Positions 34,514-45,895 of a stretch of DNA of 64,000 nt are shown here, piece by piece (position 1 is the first letter of the stretch; each line of letters starts with the position of its first letter). The notes beneath the pieces were generated by a model. That model did no database searches. It saw nothing but the letters and a program-made list of their open reading frames with translations, and was not told the DNA's origin. The position numbers and the translations under genes were made by a program. This DNA comes from Tomocerus qinae (taxonomy: Eukaryota > Arthropoda > Collembola > Entomobryomorpha > Tomoceridae), in assembly GCA_020055645.1 (NCBI GenBank), contig CM034546.1, forward strand, positions 19,716,001 through 19,780,000, written 5' to 3'.

Positions 34514-35491
34514 AGGGGAGACTGGGGATAGTGTACGAACTTTTCGTTTAGACGGCTCTATAAAATCAGGTTGAGGGATATAAATTGATTTTATTATTTG
34601 AATGTAATGTGTACATATCTAGTCAGAGTTACCCTATTTTTATATATAATTTTAATTACCATCAAAACTAAGAAAATTTATTTTGTGGATGTCACTTTTT
34701 TCGTACACTATACCCAGTACTGGGTATAGTGTACGAACACCTTGGGGATAGTGTACGAATATTATTATTCGATGTTCTCTTCCATTATCTAGCGGTTCCA
34801 TTTCTTAGGATGCTTTCACGGATGCTGATGGTGTTATCTTTATTTATTCATGATCATCGTAATAGTCCTTGGTTTTCTATACTTATTTTTTCCCGATGCA
34901 TCAAATGAGGCATTTTAATAGCCATTTTCTGTTGTCCATAAACAACCACCGAATAAATGGAGAAATATTTGCAGATGTACCCTATGTAATTAATGGGGGG
35001 CATTCAGTGATGCTTTACACATCACGTATGGTTAAAAAATAAATGCTATTAGCCACAAGTGGTCATCCAAATGTTCGTATACTATACCCATGTGGTTTCT
35101 CGTACACTATCCCCATCATGATTTTTTCGATCTAAATATTTTTCTACAAAAAACTTTCGAAATGATAGTCCCAAAGAGCATTGGATATCATTAATGAGAG
35201 CCTATTCTCTGAGTCAAAAAATTTGTACCGCTTAATTGTGTTGAAAAGGGTCTCCGTGCAAAATTTTGTAGAGCCCCTGAAGTTTACTTTTCTGTATTTT
35301 TGTATTCACGGAAGCTAATTTTATTTTTAGAAAAACCAGTATGAACCCGAAATTAACAAATTTTTGTTAACATGTCCGGGAAAACATACTTCAAATTTTG
35401 AAAATTTTGCCGACCATAAAAAGTCAAGGATTCTATGAAAATTCTTCACCTCGTACACTATACCCATTCGTACACTATCCCCAGTCTCCCC
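34514..35491. mobile_element. TIR element, 978 bp, with repeated GTGTACGAA motif
   Basis: Ends AGGGGAGACTGGGGATAGTG... and its reverse complement (arms of at least 25 bp), flanked by the 8-bp duplication TACATTAT (34506-34513 and 35492-35499). The terminal motif GGGATAGTGTACGAA recurs internally in both orientations (near 34728, 34745, 35090, 35455). No coding region. A hAT-like non-autonomous element. Confidence 0.8.
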
Positions 35492-35499
35492 TACATTAT

Positions 35500-37852
35500 C
35501 CAACATACCGACGACCTAAACACGTCTTTGCATGTGAAGAAAAAGCGCTCTTCATTTCAGAGATAGAATGAAACACCCGAATCCCGACACAGTACTTACC
35601 CGACCAAACAAGTGAATTCCTATTTTAGATAATATCAACTGTAACCCATAACAGGGGTGGCGGAAATTAATGTTTTCACTTCACTGATGTATCCCAACCT
35701 TCATGAACTAAATTTACTTACGAATGCATGCGTATGCTTTGGAGTGGATAAGTGAAAACATTAATAGACCAGTTGAAAAAAGTGTGTGAAAAGTTAATTC
35801 CTGTTGCGGACCACAGAAATCCTATGTAAAGACAGCCGGCAATGATAGTGATGAATGTAGTGTTGAATTCAGTACTCAGGTAAAGTATTATAGATCGGTT
35901 TAGAAAGAATAATAATAATTTGGAGGAAATTAAAATACTTTAGTATCTTCTTTTACTGTAATTCGTTACATTATGATTTATTATGTATTATTATTAATAC
36001 CATCATATTTATCCTTATATCCTCCAAATTTTCAAAGCCGTTTTGAAGATTCCTTCAGTTTTTCATGATTTCAACTAAGCAAGCACGTATGCAGAACTGA
36101 GTTTCGGAGGGGGCTAGATTTCCAACAGATATTTTAAGTATATATATTCGCAATGAGTCAAAAATGGCCTAAAAATGGCAAATAATCGCGCGTGCTATTT
36201 TGAGACAAAAATTCCCTTTTTCTTGGATTTCGGGGCGGGGGGGGGCTTCAGCCCGTAAAGCCCATCCCTAAATACGTCCTTGAAACTAAGGTTATTTAAA
36301 TCTTTTTAATTTTAATCACGGGCTTCCAAATTTTCATCACTTTTATTCATGGGCCTCCAAATTTTCATTGCTTTTATTCATGGGCCTCCAAATTTTTATT
36401 ACTTTTATTCATGGGCCTCTAAATTTTCATTACTTTTATTCATGGGCCTCCAAATTTTCATTACTTTTATTCTTAGGTAGGCCTCTTGCAGGAGCCATGC
36501 ATGCCCATGTCTCTGCAGCTTATCACCTATTTCCTTATCTAAGGCGATCTGCATGTCGCCATCCTCATCTCCCTACCTATCTAATACTAATACCTATCCC
36601 TAATTACTATACACATCTTAATCTATATCTTACCTGTGTATCTTACCTATTTCCATCCATACAACACACAACACACAATTGATGTATTACAACATGCATC
36701 CAGGAATGACATTCATTCCGAATCTGACCAGGAGACAAAGTCCTGGTCAAATAAATATTCGCTCCTCAATTGTTCTGTGCTCTTTCACTCAATTCATTTA
36801 CACACTCAGTCATACACGCATACATACATAGAGCACAACCCGGGTATTAGTCTGGCACTGGAGTGCCCAGACTATTCTCTACACTCCGGGATTAACCCAC
36901 TTGACCGTGCCCGAAACCGGTGAGCATGCTGAAGCTGCTCAGGCAAGTTGGGGATGGAGAGGAAATTGGGACTCAACACTACGAGTACCCACTTTCCCCT
37001 TACACTCTAAATTTTAAAGAAGCTTTTTAAATTTATTTTGGATATTGTTTAATTATTTTTAATGATTAAATGATTTTAATTTTTAATGATTCCAGAAACC
37101 ATTATTTTATTCTTTCTAAGCCGATCTATAATACTTTGCCTGAGTACTGCATTCAACACTGCATTCATTAATGTCAATGCCACTGTTGGCTGTCTTTACA
37201 TAGGATTTCTTTGGTGCAACAACAGCGATTCATTTAGCGGCCGGTATTGCAACTGGTATATTGTAATGATTCAAAATTATTTTCTAAATAAGTAAGAGTT
37301 AACAAAACAGTATACTATCACGTTAATATTAACATAATTATTTCATGTTTTATTTCCCACGGCCAATCTTTTCAGAATTTAAGTATAAAAGCATGTTAAA
37401 ACAACCCCCAGTGATGTCGATAATTAAAAAAATATTTTTATTGTGTTAGCAGGTTTAGAATGGAAATACGATAAAAAATACTTTCAACGTGATTTGATAT
37501 CACATAGGTCCATTAGTAGAGCAGGAAAACATGTTAGTTATGACTTATGACAGTATATTTTTAAGAGTGAATAATGTCATTTTATTATTTAATAGGAACT
37601 CGAAGGTTAATGTCTAACATTTATTGTCTGTAGATGAAATAAATTACTAAGCGGTAAGACATGTTTTCTTTAAATTACCTTGAAGATTTATTGAAGTTAC
37701 CACATTTCCATAAACTAATATTTTGAGATGATTTTACTTTTTCACGAAGTACCTAAAGCAGAGCTTTAGTAATTATGTATTGCATAATACAGATCAATAC
37801 TATTCATTTAAACCAGACAATAATAACAAATTGAAAGTAATTGAATATTGTA
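35500..37852. other. Intergenic with dispersed repeats and possible LTR fragment
   Basis: 35560-35670 matches a repeat found between the chemoreceptor copies (near 46890, 51940 and 56980). 36080-36280 is a degraded repeat with a G-run. 36700-36960 contains AATAAA followed by a T/C-rich stretch and a short palindrome, and could be part of an LTR; this is weak. No gene supported. Confidence 0.4.
36321..36475. repeat. 31-bp minisatellite, about five units
   Basis: Units CATGGGCCTCCAAATTTTCA plus TTACTTTTATT repeated with few changes. The overlapping ORF of 104 codons is a by-product. Confidence 0.8.
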
Positions 37853-40465
37853 TCATTTACTAAATTTATCCTTGTTTAATTTTCTGCTCAAGTGTTTCCA
37901 AATGCAGGATGAAAATAAGGTGATGCATATGCGGGACATATATAGTTTGTAGGTATACAGAAGATACGCTTTTAATCTCATTCCCGATGTTAATGCAGCG
38001 AAATATAAATGGAGTCCTTTCACTTTTAAGGATACCCGGTTTTCCCACATAAATGCAGAGCCATATGTAATTGCGAGGGTCATAAATATGTAAAAGATAG
38101 TACCGATATTCGAGTTGTGAAATGTCAAAGTTCTCGCCGGAGGTCTCACCCAACAAGTTTTGCACTCGGTGAAATTCCATCTTTTGTAATATTCTATCCA
38201 AAGATTGAAAATCCCAGAGTGACTTATGGCAAACAATTTTCGTCTATAAAATGGGTTGAGCATGGGATATCCGTGATGGGAAAACCCGAAGTATGTTGGT
38301 GTGGAGAAAAGGGAGTTTTCAGGCTTTCCGCGATACAATTGATGAATTGGCTGATTTCCTCCATTCTGAGGATTCCAATGAGAGTCATTGAGAAAGTGTT
38401 GTAACGCGATGGTTGAGAGAATCAAAACCGAATTATTGCATTTTGCAATCCACTTTTGTGGACTGTTTATGAAAGGAAATCCTGGAGGAAATGTAATCTT
38501 TTCTTTAAGCTTTATCATCATTTCGGCATTATGTTGATTAGTAACATGAGATAGTGAACTGACGACCATTAAACGAAATCTAAAATACGAATCCATATCT
38601 TCATCACTAGTTTCGTTTAACATACTCTCAATTTTCGCTTGATATATGTCATCAAATTCAAATGCTGTTTGTTCCAACTTAGATTTGCAGTATGATGAGT
38701 TGTAGGATTTTGTATTATTATATTTCCAGCAATCCTGGTAGTATGTAACTATCCCATCCTTTAATTCCTGTACAATAATATAAAATGGGTCAAAGTCATT
38801 AGATTCCACACTTTCCCCAAAAGCGATTATATTCGAGAGATTTGCAATCTGTTCAAAAGATTCAATTTGTTTCACTGGACGTGGCTCTATTAAATCAGTA
38901 ATAAATATCCCTTTGTAGCCGTTGGTCAATACAATGAACATCAGCAACAACGGACAGATTACAAACTTAATCCAAAGAATTTGGTTGGCTTTTCCTGAGA
39001 GGGAATAACTGACCTCCAATGCATATGCAAAGCAGACCATAAGAAATGAAATACTTTTGTCTTTCTTACAATATGCTACTCCATGAACGAATGTAATTAC
39101 AGTGGAAAGAGTGACAATTATTCCAAGCCAAGCGTAAAATTGAAATGGTCTAATGTATCCATAAAAGGAGAGACTCTCGTTTTCTAAGACGACACAGGAG
39201 ATAAAGTTAAATGAATCCTCCATAGCACCAATTGCATTTAGATAGGGTTGATATTTTAATGTTGCGCCATTATCAGATAGAATGTTTTGGAGGAAACTCG
39301 AGTGTTGGAAGTACATAGCGGCAATTCCGTGATCAAGGCATTCATTGCCTTGAGCGTTGATTGATACGGTTGAATTTGGAGATCCTTCTAATACTATAGA
39401 AACAATTGCAAGATTTATTTTAATGTGTTTGTTTAAATCATAAGTAGTTAAATATGCATTCAGCAGCGGTTGCCCACAATATGTTTTTTTATATGCATGT
39501 GTATACTTTGAATGTTCATCTAAATAGTCGATATCAACATATTTCTGAACAAAAATTCTTTTATCTATAACATCGCTTAACACCATTTCACGCAGTGGCC
39601 GATGCATTGGACAAGTATTTTGGACACATATCGACCACATTGCAAATAATACAATTACTCTATTAGGAGTGAATACATCCTTTGGCCATATCAAATATAC
39701 ATCCAGATTGTTTTCATAAGATACCACAAACCAAGCTTTTCCAAAAAAATATTTTAAATCGTATTCAACATAAGCAATAATATTCGATTTAGACTTTGCT
39801 AACTCAAAAGTTTTTTTGTCAACCAAAATGTACACTGAAGAATATTCTGCCCAATTATACATCAGGGATATATCCCACACGCCATAATAATCATAATATG
39901 CTTTCTCTTCATAGGATGTCTCACTGATATAATCAATTAATGTAGTATCTACGTAATTCGTAGGATCCAAATTAAATGCAATATTCACCACACAAACCAA
40001 ACGGCTTAATAGCCGTGGTGATGACAATCTGAATGTGTCAACTACACTAAAGTTTCTCTTACATTTTGAGTCGTGTCTATTATCATATAAATATATTCTA
40101 GAGGATAGCTTCATTAAATTTTTTAAATTGCACTCTTTTTCCTTTTCGTAAAATTTTATTTTTGTAAACGCGTATGGAAAGTTGATTTCCTGTAACTCCT
40201 TAATTAGCGGTTCATCGGATTGTGAATTATTAAAAGATGCTGGTTGCAAAATCAAGTTAATGTAGCAGTCTTTTTCTAAGTTGATAACATCTTTCAATTT
40301 CCACGCTAAAGATAACTCAATCACAAGTTGAAGTGCAGATAAAATAATAAACATTTTATGTCGTTTCACTAAACAATGTGGACGACATGCCAAGAAAATA
40401 TGTAGTAAAAAGAAATAAACTTTAAATGTATACTTATTTCTTGAACTAATTTCTGTTAAAATCAT
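37853..40465 (-). CDS. Divergent ionotropic receptor (IR)-like protein, single exon
   Basis: 870 codons from the first ATG (40465). The ATG at codon 38 (40354) is followed by a better signal peptide (MFIILSALQLVIELSLAW) and gives 833 aa. A long N-terminal extracellular region is followed by the iGluR/IR layout: hydrophobic M1 at about 442-462, pore region at about 472-488, M3 at about 495-515 ending in TNGYKGIFITDLIEP, then the second half of the ligand-binding domain and a last membrane segment near 797-815. Divergent IRs often carry an NxYKGxxxxDL motif at this point. The glutamate-binding residues of iGluRs are not evident, as in most IRs. It would form a chemosensory cation channel, probably with a co-receptor. 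No intron or break is seen. Confidence 0.75.
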   Translation of the reverse strand: MILTEISSRNKYTFKVYFFLLHIFLACRPHCLVKRHKMFIILSALQLVIELSLAWKLKDVINLEKDCYINLILQPASFNNSQSDEPLIKELQEINFPYAFTKIKFYEKEKECNLKNLMKLSSRIYLYDNRHDSKCKRNFSVVDTFRLSSPRLLSRLVCVVNIAFNLDPTNYVDTTLIDYISETSYEEKAYYDYYGVWDISLMYNWAEYSSVYILVDKKTFELAKSKSNIIAYVEYDLKYFFGKAWFVVSYENNLDVYLIWPKDVFTPNRVIVLFAMWSICVQNTCPMHRPLREMVLSDVIDKRIFVQKYVDIDYLDEHSKYTHAYKKTYCGQPLLNAYLTTYDLNKHIKINLAIVSIVLEGSPNSTVSINAQGNECLDHGIAAMYFQHSSFLQNILSDNGATLKYQPYLNAIGAMEDSFNFISCVVLENESLSFYGYIRPFQFYAWLGIIVTLSTVITFVHGVAYCKKDKSISFLMVCFAYALEVSYSLSGKANQILWIKFVICPLLLMFIVLTNGYKGIFITDLIEPRPVKQIESFEQIANLSNIIAFGESVESNDFDPFYIIVQELKDGIVTYYQDCWKYNNTKSYNSSYCKSKLEQTAFEFDDIYQAKIESMLNETSDEDMDSYFRFRLMVVSSLSHVTNQHNAEMMIKLKEKITFPPGFPFINSPQKWIAKCNNSVLILSTIALQHFLNDSHWNPQNGGNQPIHQLYRGKPENSLFSTPTYFGFSHHGYPMLNPFYRRKLFAISHSGIFNLWIEYYKRWNFTECKTCWVRPPARTLTFHNSNIGTIFYIFMTLAITYGSAFMWENRVSLKVKGLHLYFAALTSGMRLKAYLLYTYKLYMSRICITLFSSCIWKHLSRKLNKDKFSK

Positions 40466-43008
40466 TTAAAGCGTGGTCAACGCATTTGAGTAAATAAATG
40501 GTTTAATTTTTCAAAAGTGTTTGATTTATCACTTGAGTTTTACTGATTATAATCTAACCACAAATATTTCACTTTAGCACTTACAACTTGGCATAGTGCA
40601 GCATAGGTCTTTTCTAAACTTAGGACCAATTTTTCATTTGTTAATGTTCCTGTTTTTTGCAGTGGCTTTGACAGAAAATTGAAATCATAAAATATGTATA
40701 GGTAACTCATCCATATTTTATTGTGATCATCCATACTTTTTTAATATGCCTCCAAATGGTAAAGACAAGCGGCCAAGTTAGGTAAAGCGTTAATTACTCG
40801 TAATGGAAAAAAGGGGAGGCTTGAGGCTTGATTTTCGTGCATCAATCAAACAGGGTTAGGTTTCAGGTTAGCTATTAATATTATATGAGACATATGCTGA
40901 CGATATCATGCAAACATTAAACATGCACAGATAAATTGTATATATCAAGAAAGCATAATATTTATTTTATATATGCATAATATTCATGACTTATAAAAGC
41001 TGGCATTACAACTGTATTGAGGCTATATTAAAGGGGCTTAGGTAATAAGTATGCACCCTTCAAAAACAAAGAAAAAATAAAATTTTTATCAAATCACCAA
41101 AAATTTGCTATATGAGTGATTTTCTGTGATTTTTAAGCCTTTTGGGTTTACAAAGGATGAGACAAAAATAGTTAAATTTACATACGGATTTAGTACGTCC
41201 TTGCCCCCTCCGAAATCGTTTTCTAAATACTGCACAGACTTTATCTTGATTTGCGTGTTTGCTTGTAGTTTAGGGTATGTACCGTGTTAGGATTCTTGTG
41301 CTTCGTTTCATCTCTGAATTATATATTATATCAGTGTAATCGTTGATATATTCACATCCAGTACCCCAACCAATATTGTATTCTTACACTGTAGAGTATT
41401 ATTGTGCTGCCAGCATATATTATGTCTACATTGTTATTTGTAGTGCCGCACTTCACTGTTGTGTCACTTTAATATGCACAATGAATTATGAATAGATGCG
41501 TCTATTAGTAATAATGTTTTGTGATCCAAATGTGGACTACGATAATTGATAACGTAATTCTTAATTTTTTTTCAGTTTTATATTTTATAGTTTTCCCAGC
41601 AGAGTGAAAAAATGATACGAAGTAAATTGTAACTTCTTTCTGACAGTTGCCAATACATTCAAATCACTGAATATACAACTTTATAGGAAGCAGTGAATTA
41701 AATACATAGCATCAGGAAGATCTTTATAAAGCGAATAATGTTTGTAAGTCAACTTAATAAAACTTGTTATAAATTCGAATGTAATTTCTGCTGAATAATT
41801 ACATTGCAATTAACATTTATATTTTTTCATAAATCCAAAATAAATTAAAAAGGTATTGATAGTATGATAATGATTTGTTAATTAATATCTCCTGTATAGC
41901 TAGGTCCAAAAATCTGGTGACAAATTTACTTTATTCGTGAAAATTTTTGCCCTTCAATAATTGCCATATTTCTACTTAGTGATATATTAAATTCCATTTT
42001 TGATAATTAGGTAATTTTTATTGATGCTCGCAAGTAAGAAGCACTAGGGAAAGAGGAGTACAGAGTAGAAAAATAGATTGCTTTTAATTGTTCACATCTT
42101 TTTACAATGTATGTCAACGCTGATAAATAGAAAGTACTAGTTGAGTACCGATGTACGTATTTATATTCATTCCATTAAAATTGGCTTTATATATAATTTA
42201 CATACGACTTAAACGTCGTATATTGTCACTTTCGTTCTCTGTAAACAGCTGTATATACATATATGTATATGTAAGAATTATAAGGGTATCAGGTAAGCTA
42301 GACTATCTGATACATATATAAGTTTATGTAGCAATATTTCAAATGTTAATTGGATGTTATGGATTAAGATCGTATTTAATGGGTTATTTAAATATTAATG
42401 TCTTTTTTATATACTAGACTGTAAACACTCTAGACTTGAGACAGCTTTTATGGTATTCAATCCAAGACAAAAATCTATATACCTAAACATTCATCAAGGA
42501 TATTTTAGCCATATAATATGAAATAAACAATTATCGGTATAAAAACATTCAATAGTTGGATTGTAATGGATTTATAGTATAACAGTGAACCCACTAAAGG
42601 AACGAACTTAGCACCCCGACTTAATTGAAATCGCCAATCGCCACATATATAGCGTGGTGAAAAAATGGACGTATAATTTACAATATATAGGTCAGACAGT
42701 AATACAACTTTTCATCACCTCAGACAAAATTCATTTTCATTGATGCAAACGTTTTGTTAATTTACAAATTTCTATGACAAAATTTTACATGCTTTTCAAT
42801 AGGCATTCCAATTTCCTATAAATACAACAATACAGCGATACATATAATGGATAGTTAAATAGTAAATACTATGCACTCACTTAGACCCTTTCCCCGGCCT
42901 TAAAAAGTGTGGGAGCATGACCTCCAAGTCATACCCTGTAAAGATCCGATGAAACATTGGGGGTGGTCATGTCAAAATTTTCCGAGATATAGAGCAGTCG
43001 AATACAAA
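40466..43008. other. Intergenic, left edge of the segmental duplication from about 42100
   Basis: No gene. From about 42150 the sequence resembles 53080 onward and 58070 onward (GGCTTTAT.TATAATTTACA, then AAACAGTTATAT), so the duplicated unit extends this far upstream of copy 1. A degraded G-run repeat is near 41190. Confidence 0.45.
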
Positions 43009-43058
43009 GGAAATTTAAACAGTGCGCGATGAGTTGGTCGCACAGTGTTTAAATTTCC
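43009..43058. repeat. Short perfect hairpin
   Basis: GGAAATTTAAACA is followed after about 24 bases by its exact reverse complement TGTTTAAATTTCC, with further pairing GTGCG/CGCAC towards the loop. I did not find it at the matching place in the other duplicated units, so it may be part of a private insertion. Confidence 0.6.
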
Positions 43059-44287
43059 GTTAGCCCACTAGGTTTGCACTATTGGTTGTGGTTGTGGCAA
43101 AATACCCAATTTGGTAAATATGGTAATATGGTGAACTAGTTTAAATATCAACTGAGATGAAAATATAATTAAAGCTGTAGCTACCAAGAAAAGGTGGGCA
43201 GGAATAGAAATGGTTAATACCATATCTAGTGCGCACTTTTAAATAGTTTTTTTTATCTTCTCTCCGACAAATTAAATTTGGTATTAGGTATGTCTACTTA
43301 CCCATGAAGCACGACTCCAACCAATCATCACAAATTTGTTTCGATTGAATACCTCTAAGTATGTAATATATTGCGCTATCACGTGCACCTGTTCACTAAC
43401 AAAATAATTTGCTTCTTTATTTTTGCATTTCCCAACTTTATACCATAGCAGTTCAATGAGCCTTATTTATTAAATAGCAATTTGAAAACGCTATATGGTT
43501 TTACCACTACATTCTGTCCGACCGTGGGTGAGTGTATTGTTACAATAACTTATGATGGGATTGAGATCACTCATGACTATGACAGTTTCAGAACATGACA
43601 AATCTATGTTAAAAATGGCGTCTATAATCCATGGCCATTGACCTGGGAGCAATTTATTTTTTCGTCGTAATAATGTTATGTACACGGTCAGGGCGTAAAA
43701 ACCCAATTGGATTTTGTCTTTTGATACCCATAAAGCCGGATTTTTCAAGACCTGAAATTGATTAAAATTGTGTGGTTTCAAACTGACCGTAATGATTTTC
43801 TGGACTCATGCCCACATTGCATCATAAATCCTTTTTTCCACGTTTCTTGCCTCTTTTTCATAGAAAGGTATCTTAATCCTTCCCATCTTTCTGTACTGTA
43901 TAGTAGAAAGACTTATATAAATTGAAATGATGCTTCATAATACATAACATCATTTCCAAAACCAAAGTTTTAGCTAACTCATAGGGATTTGTCTTTTACA
44001 TTTAATGTACGAGGCAGAGACTTAGTAGCATTTTTTTTCAAAATGGTCAGTACATTAAAATGACAATCGTAGCTTCGTAGCCGACGTGGTGCCAGCTGGG
44101 ATAGGATAAACCAATAAACTCAGTTTAGATTAAACATTATTTTGGTGGAACTTGATTTGCCGCAATGCGGAACTTTCTTTTTTTCTTAGTCAATATTATA
44201 TATGTTGATAAAGTTTGTATCTAATCTAAAATCAAGTAATTTTATTTAACATATAGCTAATCTGGCTTAATGAAACCTTAGGTAGAG

Positions 44288-44295
44288 TATAAATA
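44288..44295 (+). promoter_or_regulatory. TATA-like box of chemoreceptor copy 1
   Basis: TATAAATA, 77 bp before the ATG, within a block conserved in all four copies. Confidence 0.5.
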
Positions 44296-44364
44296 TAAAA
44301 CAAACAAGAAATTGCGTCGCATATTGTAACATCTAACAGGAAAATAATCATAGTGAAAAAAGAA

Positions 44365-45895
44365 ATGGCTTTAAGCGAGGGTGTTAACCTTTCCTCTAAT
44401 GATGAAGGGGACAAAGTCATCTACTCAATTTCAGCTGAGATATTCGACCAATTTGACCGTTTATTAAAATTGGGAAATTATCTGAAAATATTCCCATTTT
44501 ATTGGTGCAGAAAAGACTACGCCGTAAAGAAAAGGAACAGCAAAATTACGACTTGCATTTCTTATCTTAATCCAGCAATAAATTTTCTAGCGTCACTGTA
44601 CTTCACAATTCAGTTTGTTAGATTTTCAAAACAAGGTGACTTTTCGTTTTCGTACATTATCTCATTACTTGCAAGTGGAGCATGTTGGGGACTATTTCTG
44701 GTAGACTGCCACCGTATAACATTGTCCCAGCACATTGCTACTGGCATTACAGACGTCTTGAACATTCTTTGGGATTTTGAAGGTACAAGGCAAATCATTT
44801 TTATTTGATTTCATGAAATCCATTCACTGCAAATACAATATAATAATAATATTTTTTAGAAAAATTCATACCTGGCAATAAAGAAATTCAGGATGAAAAT
44901 GTTACCAAGGCAATGAAATTTATGAACACGGTCCCCTACATTTACCCATTGTTTGTGGTAACATTTTATTTATTCTTCTGTCGGGAACCAGTATTTCTAT
45001 TCGTGGATCTTCCAACAAAATATCAACATTTTCCGTTTATCATTATCTTTGCAATGGTACTGATGTGGATTTCCATTACCAATGCGTGGACAATTATAAT
45101 TGTCCTGGAGACAATAATGGTTGGATATCGCATTGCTTATATTTTCGAACAATAGTTGAAGTGAGTAAATCTACTTTCTCGTTATGAATATCAATTATTC
45201 AGTAATTATTTACTCAGTTATTATTTATTCATAATCTTATAAGAATGTATATAAAAAATTACTGGGGTTTGTAAAACACACAATTCTAAATGTGTATTAT
45301 AATTTATAATTATAACTGTAAAAATAATATAAAATTGTTTCTTAATGGCAATTTAATGTGGATTACTAGGTTGGGACTAAAACATTACAGATTGAAGGAT
45401 GTTGTTCGTCGAGATCCTAAAATTACTATGAAATATGGCTACATTTTAAAATACTACTTACAATTTGCGCAGTATGAAATTGGTCTTGTGCTAGGGCCCA
45501 TTCAATCATTGGTCACCAGATCACTAATAATTGTTTTCGTCTTTATAATTAAATATTATAAGGCGTGTCCATTATTTGTCTTGATTTTAGTTTGTTTTGC
45601 TGCTTTTTATATTTTTACTATATGGTGTTTGTTTTTAGTTCTTGTACACAAAGTAACAGAGATGTTCAACACTACCGTCAAAAGCTATTCTAAACTGTAC
45701 ACTTCTAAAAATATAATTGATGTAAAGTATATGAAAAAATCATTACGTTTTTTAAAAGACGTGCATTTTAGAATAGGATTGGATGACCCTGTCACAGTTA
45801 AAAGTGTACCACAGTTTATACTGAGTCTTAGCAGAGGGGTGACTAAATTATTAATGTCAACTGGTGATATGGGTGAAGTCTTTGATTTTATCTGA
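44365..45895 (+). pseudogene. Chemoreceptor (gustatory-receptor-like) copy 1, in-frame stop
   Basis: Exons 44365-44782, 44860-45160 and 45370-45895 (418, 301 and 526 nt; phases 1 and 2). The reading frame gives a 414-aa 7TM protein like its paralogues: two helices in exon 1, two in exon 2, three in exon 3, and the shared C-terminal region with SVPQFILSLSRGVTKLL. Near the end of exon 2 a TAG replaces the GAG seen in copies 2-4 (at 45153), truncating the protein before the last three helices. The rest of the gene is intact, so the loss is recent. Starting codon chosen by alignment to copies 2-4; an upstream GTG-extended frame is not used. Confidence 0.75.

Noticed and set aside
36368-36682. 104-codon ORF
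   Set aside because: Its first half is the 31-bp minisatellite and the rest lacks protein features.
37086-37295. 69-codon ORF with hydrophobic start
   Set aside because: Too short, no family features, in a repeat-rich stretch.
45153-45155. A shortened functional receptor from copy 1
   Set aside because: The stop removes the last three helices that the other copies keep; a working 7TM channel is not expected.
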